Part shown: positions 41,663-50,073 of the stretch, in pieces
How the letters are laid out: each line of letters opens with the position of its first letter
Numbering within the stretch: position 1 is the stretch's first letter
Translations under genes and position numbers: made by a program
The notes under the pieces: model-generated
What the model saw: the letters and a program-made list of their open reading frames with translations, nothing else
Databases searched by the model: none
Told to the model about the DNA's origin: nothing
Assembly (NCBI GenBank): GCA_029211065.1
Contig: JARGFK010000023.1
Coordinates: forward strand, 1 to 51,856
Length of the DNA stretch: 51,856 bases
Reading direction: 5' to 3'
DNA from: Desulfobacterales bacterium
GTDB lineage: Bacteria; Desulfobacterota; Desulfobacteria; Desulfobacterales; JARGFK01

Positions 41663-42562
41663 ATGCCTCGCGAAACCGCTACCCTTGCCATTTTATTTGC
41701 AGACATTGCAAAAAGCACCCATCTTTACGAAACGCTGGGTAACGCCACAGCCCAACATCTCATCGGCGCCTGTCTTTCGCGCATGGCGGACGTGACCAAA
41801 AAGCACAAGGGTGTCGTCATCAAAACCATCGGTGATGAAATCATGTCGACATTTCCCAGCGCCACGGATGCCATCGCTGCCGGAAAGGAAATGCACCAGT
41901 CCATTGAACAGATGACCTTGCCTGATCAACCCGCCTTTTCTCCTCCCAATATTTACGTCGGTATTCAGATCGGATCGGTGGTTAAAGAGGAGGGGGATGT
42001 CTTTGGAGACGCCGTCAATGTCGCCGCTCGAATGGTGGCGCTGGCCAAGCAACGGCAGATTCTAACGACCGAAGAAACGATAAACGCACTTTCAGCGGAT
42101 TTGCGCGAATCCGCCCATTGCATTGACAGGACCACCATCAAAGGCAAAAGCGGAGAAGTTAATATCTACGAAATCATCTGGGAACAGCATGATGTGACGG
42201 TCATGCTGGACGGCTCTTTAGAAGCGCTTGCCATTCGGTCCCGGCTGGAACTGTCCTTTGCCGGAAGCACCATGGATGTCGATATCGACCGCCCCAGTGC
42301 CACCCTTGGACGACAAGCGCACAACGATATCGTGGTCAATGACAATCGCGTCTCAAGATCTCATGCCCGCATTGAATATCGCCGCGGCAAATTTGTTCTG
42401 ATCGATCAAAGCTCAAACGGAACGTTTGTCTTGATCCAGGGCAAAAAAAGTATCCAGATAAAACGCGACGAAACACCGTTGCTGGGAAACGGCGTGATTG
42501 GCCTGGGTCGCGACGTGACCCTTGATTCGGACATGGCGGTGCACTTTTCCATCAAATTCTAA
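41663..42562 (+). CDS. Class III nucleotidyl cyclase with C-terminal FHA domain
   Basis: 299 residues. The cyclase domain (about 5-170) has both metal Asp residues (D14 in FADIAKST, D58 in KTIGDE), the adenine-reading Lys54 and Asp112 in GDVFGDAVNVAARM, and transition-state Asn119/Arg123, so it should be an active adenylate cyclase. The FHA domain (about 200-299) has GR (216-217), SRSHA (231-235) and SNGTF (251-255), the phosphothreonine-binding set. FHA binding to a kinase target could switch or localise cAMP production. ATG 41663 is chosen for GAGGTGG just upstream. First plus-strand gene of the signalling island. Confidence 0.9.
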   Translation: MPRETATLAILFADIAKSTHLYETLGNATAQHLIGACLSRMADVTKKHKGVVIKTIGDEIMSTFPSATDAIAAGKEMHQSIEQMTLPDQPAFSPPNIYVGIQIGSVVKEEGDVFGDAVNVAARMVALAKQRQILTTEETINALSADLRESAHCIDRTTIKGKSGEVNIYEIIWEQHDVTVMLDGSLEALAIRSRLELSFAGSTMDVDIDRPSATLGRQAHNDIVVNDNRVSRSHARIEYRRGKFVLIDQSSNGTFVLIQGKKSIQIKRDETPLLGNGVIGLGRDVTLDSDMAVHFSIKF

Positions 42563-42599
42563 GAGACCTTAAAAATGCTCAATTTAGTTCAACCCCATG

Positions 42600-42634
42600 A
42601 AAGTGGATCCCGCCGCGGCGGGATTAAACTTTGA
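42600..42634. repeat. REP-like perfect palindrome
   Basis: An 18-bp perfect palindrome ATCCCGCCGCGGCGGGAT (42608-42625) flanked by complementary AAAGT and ACTTT. Lies in the 206-bp gap between the cyclase-FHA and VWA-FHA genes. It lacks a T-run but could stop or stabilise transcripts. Confidence 0.7.
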
Positions 42635-42768
42635 AACCGGCCCTGGTACTATACCCGGCATTTCATATAGGGCAGCGTCCGAAATTGGACAAAAGAGGTC
42701 GTATTAATAATGGTATCGGAAAGGGCATCGGGCGGGCAGCCTGTTAAGTAATAAGGGGAATTTTATTC

Positions 42769-44697
42769 GTGAAACCAAAAAGATCAAAATTTAATTTCCC
42801 ATTCGGCTTTATGGTTGTTATTGCAGCCGTTGTGTTGCCCGCGGCAAGCGTCCCGGGACAGCCGGTTGAACAGGTAACCATCAATTATATTGAGGCTGCT
42901 GCCGTTGCCGATCAATATGCAAATGAAGTCCGCGCTTACATCACGGTTACGGCAACAGGCCAAAAACCGATCAGCAATCTGGCCCCCTCGGATTTTAAAG
43001 CGCTCGAGGACGGTCAGTCCGTGACCATTAAGAAAGTAGCCCCCACCGCCGATCCCATGTCCGTTGTGCTGGCCATTGATACCAGCGGCAGCATGCAGGC
43101 GCGTGATACCGCCGGCCAGACCTCAATGGAAGCGGCCAGGAAAGCCGCTGCCGATTTTATCGCGATGCTTTCTGCCGATGACCGTCTGGCGCTTTTCAGT
43201 TTTAACAGGGACCCCCGGCTCCACTCCGATTTCAGTTCCGATCATGACGCCGTAATTTCAGCCGTTAAAGGACTTGAGGCCAAACCGAATGCCTATACCT
43301 GCCTTTACGATACCGCTTTTGAAGCCGTCAAAAAGGCCGCGGAAATTCCCAGGGGCCGACGGGCCGTTATTCTGCTCACCGACGGAAAAGACGAGCGCGG
43401 CGACGGGCCCTGCAGTACGCATAACGTCACCGATGTCATCGATCTGGCTACCACCAAAACAATCCGGGTCCCGATCTACACGATCGGTGTCGGGCCGAAA
43501 GTCGACGCCAAGGAATTGGGACGTATCGCCAATTTGACCGGCGGCCGCAGTTTGCTGGCCGCCTCGCTGGAGCAGTTGCAAGGCTTCTATCAAACGCTGG
43601 CCGATCAGCTGAAAAACCAGTACCTGCTGACATACAACTCCCAGACTCCCAGCGGTGAACATTCACTGGTAATAAAGGTTCAGCACCAGGGCCGGCAGAG
43701 TCAGGACGAAAAGCGGTTCTGGGTTCCGCCCCTGCCGGTCCTCCAGCCGCCGTCAGTGAATTTCGCCGATATTACGCCCAGTGATCAATCCGCCGATATC
43801 CTGAAGGTGAAAGTAAACATTGTACCGGAGCAAACCACCGCAAAGCTCCGTTATTATGTTGATGGCGCCCTGAAAGGGGAAATTACGTCCCCGCCGTTTG
43901 ACACATTCGATTGGCCTACCGCAGAACTGTCCGCCGGATTGCATGTTCTTCGGGTGGAGATAATCGACATCAAGGGACAGAGCGGGATCACCGAAATGAC
44001 CCGGGAGGTGGCGGCGGCGCCAATTTCCCCGGTGCTGCCGCCGGATTCAACCGCGCAAAAAGAAGGACCTGCCGGCGGATTTATCGTTCAACTGGCAGCA
44101 TTAACGGCATTGCTCCTTGCAGCGGCCGGGGGCGTCTTCTGGTGGTTTCGCCGACGGCAAAAAGGCGCTGCAGCGGCCGTGCAAATGCTTGCCCGGACCG
44201 ATTGTCCCGAACCGCACGGGAAAATCGCGCGGGATATTGAGGATGAAACCGTATTTTGGGGGAATGCCGAGAATGCAGATAAAGTCGGTGCAGTCGCGGA
44301 AATAGCGGTTCCGGCGGCCACCCTGACGGTTGTTGAAAATCAAGGTCTGGATAAAGGAAAAACTTTTGAGCTGACCGGCGCCATATCGATTGGACGCGGC
44401 GATGACAACGATATCGCCATCCCGGACAAGGCCATATCCAGAAGGCATGCTGAAATTTATTTAGACGCCAACCGGTTTTTTATTCGGGATTTGGGCAGTA
44501 AATACGGAACTCAGATCAATGGACGCGACATTGCTGCCGGCCGTGAACCGATTGCCGATGGAGACCGGATACAGTTGGGTCCCCGAACAGTTCTAAAATT
44601 TAATGTTTCAGCTCCGCCGGAAGCGGTCGACAATACCAAAACCAAAAGTTATGACCTGGGCATCGATGAAAAGACCCAGGTTGTTGATCCGGACTGA
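42769..44697 (+). CDS. Membrane VWA-FHA protein
   Basis: 642 residues. Signal-like N-terminus (about 11-30); VWA domain (about 95-285) with an intact MIDAS (D104-T-S-G-S108, TDGKDE at 204-209); an Ig-like segment (about 325-415); one membrane helix (438-460, followed by RRRQK); then a C-terminal FHA domain (about 518-612: GRGDDND, SRRHAE, LGSKYGT). Inferred topology is VWA outside and FHA inside, so it could couple an outer ligand to kinase signalling. The tail (GIDEKTQVVDPD) and EDETVF after the helix look like FHA-ligand threonine sites. Start GTG 42769 with AAGGGGA upstream. Followed 17 nt later by a PP2C gene. Confidence 0.88.
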   Translation: MKPKRSKFNFPFGFMVVIAAVVLPAASVPGQPVEQVTINYIEAAAVADQYANEVRAYITVTATGQKPISNLAPSDFKALEDGQSVTIKKVAPTADPMSVVLAIDTSGSMQARDTAGQTSMEAARKAAADFIAMLSADDRLALFSFNRDPRLHSDFSSDHDAVISAVKGLEAKPNAYTCLYDTAFEAVKKAAEIPRGRRAVILLTDGKDERGDGPCSTHNVTDVIDLATTKTIRVPIYTIGVGPKVDAKELGRIANLTGGRSLLAASLEQLQGFYQTLADQLKNQYLLTYNSQTPSGEHSLVIKVQHQGRQSQDEKRFWVPPLPVLQPPSVNFADITPSDQSADILKVKVNIVPEQTTAKLRYYVDGALKGEITSPPFDTFDWPTAELSAGLHVLRVEIIDIKGQSGITEMTREVAAAPISPVLPPDSTAQKEGPAGGFIVQLAALTALLLAAAGGVFWWFRRRQKGAAAAVQMLARTDCPEPHGKIARDIEDETVFWGNAENADKVGAVAEIAVPAATLTVVENQGLDKGKTFELTGAISIGRGDDNDIAIPDKAISRRHAEIYLDANRFFIRDLGSKYGTQINGRDIAAGREPIADGDRIQLGPRTVLKFNVSAPPEAVDNTKTKSYDLGIDEKTQVVDPD

Positions 44698-44714
44698 ACC
44701 ATAGGGCAAACGAA

Positions 44715-45506
44715 ATGAAAACAACCGAGCGCGTTCATATGAAGGTTAACATGCCGCACATTCATGCCAGCGGCATCTCGGATCCCGGTCGCTCCCGGGG
44801 GGACAATCAAGACCATATCCTTATTGATGAATCCGGTCATTTTATGCTGCTGGCGGATGGAATGGGGGGGCATGAACGCGGTGCCGAAGCCAGCAAAACC
44901 GCCATCGGGGTCTTGAAGGAGCGTCTACACCCGGACATTTTATTGCAGGAACTCGCCGATATCACGGATGCCGAAGGAATCCCCACGGAAGTGATATGTC
45001 TTTCCGCCATTGTCGAAGATGCAGTCAAAGAAGCCAATCAACTGCTCTATGAGCGCAATGTAAAATACAACCTGAAGCGGTTCATGGGGACGACGATTGT
45101 GGGTCTGGTTCCGGTCAAAGAGGATTTCATGCTGTGGTTTCACGTGGGAGACAGCCGCCTGTATCGCTGGCGGGTCGGCAATCTCAAGCAGCTGACAACC
45201 GATCACTCCGCTCTTGCACAATGGGAAAAAAGCGGCCGACAGGGCGCCGAGCCGGCCAAGCATGTTATTACCCGGGCCATCGGACCCAATAAAATGGCAT
45301 CGGCGGACATCTCCTGGGAGAAATGGCAGGCGGGCGATGTTTACCTTCTGTGCAGTGACGGCCTCACGGATATGCTGACTGATAAAAACATTTTAAAAAT
45401 TCTGACCGATCTCCATGAGGTCGACCAGATTGCCACGCATCTGGTTGATGCCGCCAACGCGGCCGGCGGCAAGGATAATGTCAGCGTGGTGGTGTGCCGG
45501 GTCTAA
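44715..45506 (+). CDS. PP2C-family Ser/Thr protein phosphatase (first)
   Basis: 263 residues. All PP2C metal motifs are present: RGDNQDH, LADGMGGHERGAEAS, HVGDSRLYRW, CSDGLTDML and GGKDNVSVVV. It dephosphorylates Ser/Thr phosphoproteins with Mn or Mg and should oppose the kinase at 50881. Starts 17 nt after the VWA-FHA gene, so probably one unit with it. ATG 44715 is used; ATG 44739 is possible. No extra domains. Confidence 0.92.
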   Translation: MKTTERVHMKVNMPHIHASGISDPGRSRGDNQDHILIDESGHFMLLADGMGGHERGAEASKTAIGVLKERLHPDILLQELADITDAEGIPTEVICLSAIVEDAVKEANQLLYERNVKYNLKRFMGTTIVGLVPVKEDFMLWFHVGDSRLYRWRVGNLKQLTTDHSALAQWEKSGRQGAEPAKHVITRAIGPNKMASADISWEKWQAGDVYLLCSDGLTDMLTDKNILKILTDLHEVDQIATHLVDAANAAGGKDNVSVVVCRV

Positions 45507-45566
45507 AAATAAATTTTCCCATAAGCCTCTTTTTTTTACTCCCCGAGACCTATAGAGAACGCCCCA

Positions 45567-47141
45567 TTATCTGACCCTTTTGATAATATACGCTTCCAGA
45601 TCGGGTTCTTTGTCCGGATGTTTGGTCCTTATCATCTTTGGCAGGACTTCCACCATCTGGTAAACACGTTCATATACGGACTTGCTGATGATGATCTCGC
45701 CCGGATCTGCGCCGTCACAAAGGCGGGCGGCCATATTGACGGTATCCCCGATGACGGTGTACTCCATGCGTTTGGCGGATCCGATAAACCCATGGATGAC
45801 TTCGCCGGAGTGAATGCTGATACCCACTTGGAAAACGGGCAGGCGTCGAACCTTTCTGCCTTCACATAGTTTTTCGATGGCCTGTTGCATTTCCATAGCT
45901 GCCCGCATCGCCTTTTCCCATTGGCGGTCGTCGTGGTCCGGGCTGCCGAAAACCGCCAGGACCGAATCACCAACGTATTTATCAACGACGCCGTCGTACT
46001 CAAATATGATCGGAACAAAAGCGTCAAACATCTCGTTGAGCATGCGGACAACATCGTCCGGGTCCATTTGGGCGCTCAGGGATGTGAAATTCCGGACGTC
46101 CGTCACAAGGATCGTCACCGGATCGACCCTTTCGCCGCCGCCGCGCATGCCGCCGTATTTGTCCATCACCCGCTTGGCGCTTTCCGATGAAAATTGCCGC
46201 ATCAGATTGTTCTGGGCCGCTTCTTTGCGTCTGAGATCTTCACGCAAGACATGATCCCTTAAAAATACGGATACCTGGCCGGCTATGGCCCTGAGCAATT
46301 CCAGATCGGCAGGGCAAAAGGCTTCCCGGCTCAAATAGTTGTCCACATAGATGACACCCAGCGCCTGCTCGCCGATTGTCAGTGGCACATATATGGCCGC
46401 CTGGACTTTGAAGTAAACAGCGCTGTGCGGGGAGGCCGGTCCGGTTTTAGCTTCCGACGGCGCAGCCCAGATAAAGGCTTCGCGATTCGCAAAGGCCCGC
46501 TTGGACAAGGTCGTACTGACGGAATGGTCCCCCGCCGGCCAGTGTGCCTTAAGGAGCAGTTCCCCGCGCGAATCCGGCATTAAGATGGCGCCGCGCTGGG
46601 CGCAGGGCATCGCCTGCTTAAGCTGATCAACCAGAACTTTATCCAGCATATCGATGGTGCCGGCCTTGCCAATGCTTTGGCAAAGATCGTTAAACGCTTT
46701 CAGCTTTCGCCATTCCTGGGCCGGCATCCCAAAGGCGTCCCCCCGCTCGGTCTTTGTAATCGACATCATTACATCATCGGTATTGATGATGGTCCCTTCC
46801 AGCTCCTCCTGATCCACGGTTGCTGCCGCAACGGGAGCCGCCTCCATCTGGACGGTCATAACCGTTTCCCCGATCTGCAGTATTGACCGGGGAGTGAGGC
46901 GAGTTTTTTTAGAAATCGCTTTTCCGTTTACAAGGGTGCCGTTGCGACTGCCGAGATCCTCAATCCAGTATTGATCGTTCCCAAAGGTCAGGCGGGCATG
47001 CCGGTGAGACGCATATTCATCCTGCAATAAATCCAGATCAATCGACTGGCCGTCCTTTTGGCTGCGGCCGATGATGATGGTGTCTGCTCGGGATTCAAAT
47101 CGTTCGGGCGTATGAGGCGGAATGGAATAGTAAATAATCAT
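45567..47141 (-). CDS. FHA-GAF-class III adenylate/guanylate cyclase
   Basis: 524 residues. N-terminal FHA domain (about 1-98: GRSQKDG, SHRHARL, LGSRNGTLVNG), a GAF domain (about 150-300, including YVPLTIGEQALGVIYVDNYLS), a helical linker and a C-terminal class III cyclase (about 340-510: VTDVRNFTS, DKYVGDSVLAVFG, YTVIGDTVNMAARL). Metal Asp residues, Lys and Asn/Arg are all present; a Thr at the second base-reading site is common in bacterial adenylate cyclases. The domain order is the reverse of the other cyclase in the island. A threonine-rich stretch EELEGTIINTDD follows the FHA domain. Convergent with the PP2C gene and divergent from the pseudo-caspase gene. Confidence 0.92.
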   Translation of the reverse strand: MIIYYSIPPHTPERFESRADTIIIGRSQKDGQSIDLDLLQDEYASHRHARLTFGNDQYWIEDLGSRNGTLVNGKAISKKTRLTPRSILQIGETVMTVQMEAAPVAAATVDQEELEGTIINTDDVMMSITKTERGDAFGMPAQEWRKLKAFNDLCQSIGKAGTIDMLDKVLVDQLKQAMPCAQRGAILMPDSRGELLLKAHWPAGDHSVSTTLSKRAFANREAFIWAAPSEAKTGPASPHSAVYFKVQAAIYVPLTIGEQALGVIYVDNYLSREAFCPADLELLRAIAGQVSVFLRDHVLREDLRRKEAAQNNLMRQFSSESAKRVMDKYGGMRGGGERVDPVTILVTDVRNFTSLSAQMDPDDVVRMLNEMFDAFVPIIFEYDGVVDKYVGDSVLAVFGSPDHDDRQWEKAMRAAMEMQQAIEKLCEGRKVRRLPVFQVGISIHSGEVIHGFIGSAKRMEYTVIGDTVNMAARLCDGADPGEIIISKSVYERVYQMVEVLPKMIRTKHPDKEPDLEAYIIKRVR

Positions 47142-47256
47142 GGCTCACAAATGCAGATCCGTTTAAGGTTTTTGGGTGTCGGTCTGAGCCAGATGAACGG
47201 ACGCATGTTTTATAACTACAAATCTAACATGAAACCCGGTAGAATATCAATCATTT

Positions 47257-47300
47257 CTTGACAGTTGCCGATTCTCAACCTATAATTTGGAACTGTCAAG
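47257..47300 (+). promoter_or_regulatory. Consensus promoter embedded in a 10-bp inverted repeat, possibly divergent
   Basis: Plus strand: TTGACA (47258-47263), 17 nt, TATAAT (47281-47286), a perfect consensus. Arms CTTGACAGTT (47257-47266) and AACTGTCAAG (47291-47300) are exact complements; the right arm supplies TTGACA on the minus strand, 17 nt before GAGAAT. The region sits between the FHA-GAF-cyclase and pseudo-caspase genes, so it may drive both and bind a dimeric regulator. Confidence 0.8.
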
Positions 47301-47358
47301 ACAGTGCAATTAAATCGCCCGGATTTACTTAAAACCCCCTTTTGACGGACAGTAGTTA

Positions 47359-50067
47359 TTGATGACTGTTTCTAAATCAATCGCTATAATACTCGCCGGC
47401 CTTGTCGTTTTTTTCTGGGCAGGTTTTGCCGCAAAAGGAATATCTGCGGTCGCAGATAAAAATGTGGCTGATAGCGGCACCAATCATGCACTGATCATCG
47501 GTATCAACAAGTACGATGCCTGGCCCGAACTGAAAAGCCCCGTCAAAGATGCTGAAGCAATAGCCAAAGTTCTCACCGAAAAATATGATTTTAAAAAATC
47601 AAACATCGTCCTGCTGACCGATACCACCAAAGAAAAACCCGACCTGGTCAACATTTTGACCTACCTGGACAAGTTTGCGACAGGGTTGACCGAAAAAGAC
47701 AATCTGTTGATCCTCTTTTTCGGCCACAGCAAAGAAGACGACCAGGGCGAAACCTACTGGATTCCCAAAAACGGCAAAGAAACGTCCAAAATGACCTGGA
47801 TCAATCATGCGGCCGTATCCGAAGAAGTATTCGCTTCCGACAAGTTCAAGGCTAAAAACCTGTGCGTCATTACCGACTCTCCCTTCTCAAGCAAGCTCTT
47901 CAGACCCCGGGCCACGACCGTTTCACCATTTGACCTGCGCTACACCGAAAAAGTTTTGGAATTGGCCGGCCGGCGCTCACGAGAACTCATTGCCTTCGGC
48001 GACCAGCATTGGCCCGGCAGCAAGAATACCGACGATCTGGGTCTGTTCGCCTATTCCATCCGCAAGGCGCTGCTGGACAATACTTTCGATGTGCTCGATT
48101 TTGAAAACCTGATTTTTGATGAAAATATCATTTTTCAAATATCCAAAATTGCCGGCACCAAAATTGCGCGGGGCCGATTCAGAACCGACGTTGATCAGCG
48201 CGGCCAGTTTGTCATCAATAAACTCTCCGTGGTTCCGGCAGTTGAGATTGTCGCCGCCGAAGTCAGCCCGGACAAGGGGTATCCCGGCGACACCTTCCTG
48301 GTAAAAGCCAAAACCAGCGCCCCGGCATCCGAAGTCCTGATCGATATCGATGGACAGAAACACCGCATGAAAGGCGCCGGCACGGAATGGACCTACAGCG
48401 CAACCGCCGAAAAAACAGGGAAAACCGCATACAAAATCGCCGCGTTGAATGAAAGAGAGATCAGCGGCAAACCCCGCCCGGGTGAGTTTACCATCATCCC
48501 GAGACGAGCGGAAGTCGCCAATATTGAAGCGTTGACAGTGGAACCCCAACGGGGCGTCGAAGGCGAAAATTTCAAGTTTAGCGCCAGAACGGACCAGCCG
48601 GCGGATACGGTTGAAATACTCATCAAGGGCAACCGCTATAAAATGCAGGGTTCCGGTACGAACTGGTCTCTGACCAGGGCCCTTGAAGACACCGGCAGCG
48701 TTGACTTTTCAGTTGCCGCACTAAACAAAGACGGCGTCAAGGGGCGCGCCAAAGAAGGCAACCTTGTCGTCAAGGCAGCCGCGGTGAACATCGTCCAGGT
48801 GGAGACCACCCCCCGGGAGGGATATGCCGGCGAAGAATTTACCATCACGGCCAGGACCAACCGCTCGGCAAATACCGTCGCCATTCAGATCGACGGTCAG
48901 GAATTTCCCATGGAAGGCGCCGGGAATACTTGGCGCTTTAAAAAGACCATTGCGGATATCGGCAAAAAACAGTTTACCGTTATTGCCAAAAATACGGACG
49001 GCGCAACCGGGCAATCCCGCGGCGGTGATTTGCTGACGAAGCGAAGCCCGCTGCCCATCCCCAATGTTGCGGCGGTTGATGTGAATGTCGTCAGCCCCGG
49101 CAAGGGATATTCCGGCGACAGCTTTGAGATAAATGCCAAAACCACCGCACCATCCGAGTCCGTATTTATCGCCATTGAGGGCGATGTCTATCAAATGACG
49201 GGCTCCGGAATCGACTGGAAATACGTTGCCAAGATAGACAAGCTGGGGGAAAACAAATACCGGGTCGGCGCAAAAAACAAGGACGGCGCCCAGGGCCAGT
49301 CCCGTGAAGGCATTATCACCACCACCAAGAAACCACTGGAACCGGTCAATGTCCTTGCCGCCCAGGTGAATCCGCCCAAAGGCTATGCCGGCAAGGAGTT
49401 TACCTTTACAGCCAGCACCGACAAGCCGGCCAAGGGGGTTTCGCTTTTAATCGGCCGCGACCGTTATGACATGACCGGTTCCGGCACCAGCTGGCGCTTT
49501 ACTAAAAAGTTGGATATTACCGGCGACATCAATTTTTCAGTGGCGGCCCGCAATGCCGATGATGCCGAGGGGATAGTAAAGACGGCATCGCTTTCCATCG
49601 AAGAAGAACCCAAAGGATTTGCTTACATCGGCGATGGAAAAGTCAAGGACCGCAAAACCGGAAAAGTGCTCGCCCGCTTTGTGGAAAACGGCGACGGCAC
49701 CGTTACGGATCGGGTCACCAGTCTGATGTGGCTGCAAACCCCCAAAACCATCGCCGTGTCCTGGGACGATGCCAATGAATTTTGCCGGACGCTTGAAGTC
49801 AAAGGCTACGCAGGCTGGCGACTCCCCACCATAGAGGAATTAAGAGTCCTGGTGGACACGAAGAAACAGAACCCGGCCCTGCCCACGGGACATCCCTTTA
49901 CGAACGTATTGACCCATGTGGGATACTGGTCCAAGACCAAACATAAGTTCGGACCGCAATATGTCTTCCAGATGAACCTGTGGTACGGCAAAGACGGCTA
50001 TGTTAAAAAAGAAGAAAACTCCATCGTTTGGCCGGTCCGGTATGCCGAAGAGCTGAATAAGGGATAA
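47359..50067 (+). CDS. Caspase-fold protein with lost catalytic Cys, five Ig-like repeats and DUF1566
   Basis: 902 residues. Signal or anchor helix (about 7-27); caspase-like C14 domain (about 40-285) with NHALIIGINKYDAW, KDAEAIAKVL and LFFGHS (H123), but the usual D-x-C-x-S turn reads TDSPFSS, with Pro175 in place of the nucleophile Cys. Five repeats of about 92 residues follow (about 292-765), each with a (K/E)GY-x-G start and a M-x-G-(S/A)-G-x-x-W centre, then a DUF1566 domain (about 785-900: FVENGDGTVTDRVTSLMWL, YAGWRLPTIEELRVL, VWPVRY). Likely a secreted or membrane-anchored binding protein rather than a protease. First gene of a unit with PP2C and kinase. Confidence 0.85.
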   Translation: MMTVSKSIAIILAGLVVFFWAGFAAKGISAVADKNVADSGTNHALIIGINKYDAWPELKSPVKDAEAIAKVLTEKYDFKKSNIVLLTDTTKEKPDLVNILTYLDKFATGLTEKDNLLILFFGHSKEDDQGETYWIPKNGKETSKMTWINHAAVSEEVFASDKFKAKNLCVITDSPFSSKLFRPRATTVSPFDLRYTEKVLELAGRRSRELIAFGDQHWPGSKNTDDLGLFAYSIRKALLDNTFDVLDFENLIFDENIIFQISKIAGTKIARGRFRTDVDQRGQFVINKLSVVPAVEIVAAEVSPDKGYPGDTFLVKAKTSAPASEVLIDIDGQKHRMKGAGTEWTYSATAEKTGKTAYKIAALNEREISGKPRPGEFTIIPRRAEVANIEALTVEPQRGVEGENFKFSARTDQPADTVEILIKGNRYKMQGSGTNWSLTRALEDTGSVDFSVAALNKDGVKGRAKEGNLVVKAAAVNIVQVETTPREGYAGEEFTITARTNRSANTVAIQIDGQEFPMEGAGNTWRFKKTIADIGKKQFTVIAKNTDGATGQSRGGDLLTKRSPLPIPNVAAVDVNVVSPGKGYSGDSFEINAKTTAPSESVFIAIEGDVYQMTGSGIDWKYVAKIDKLGENKYRVGAKNKDGAQGQSREGIITTTKKPLEPVNVLAAQVNPPKGYAGKEFTFTASTDKPAKGVSLLIGRDRYDMTGSGTSWRFTKKLDITGDINFSVAARNADDAEGIVKTASLSIEEEPKGFAYIGDGKVKDRKTGKVLARFVENGDGTVTDRVTSLMWLQTPKTIAVSWDDANEFCRTLEVKGYAGWRLPTIEELRVLVDTKKQNPALPTGHPFTNVLTHVGYWSKTKHKFGPQYVFQMNLWYGKDGYVKKEENSIVWPVRYAEELNKG

Positions 50068-50073
50068 AGACAG

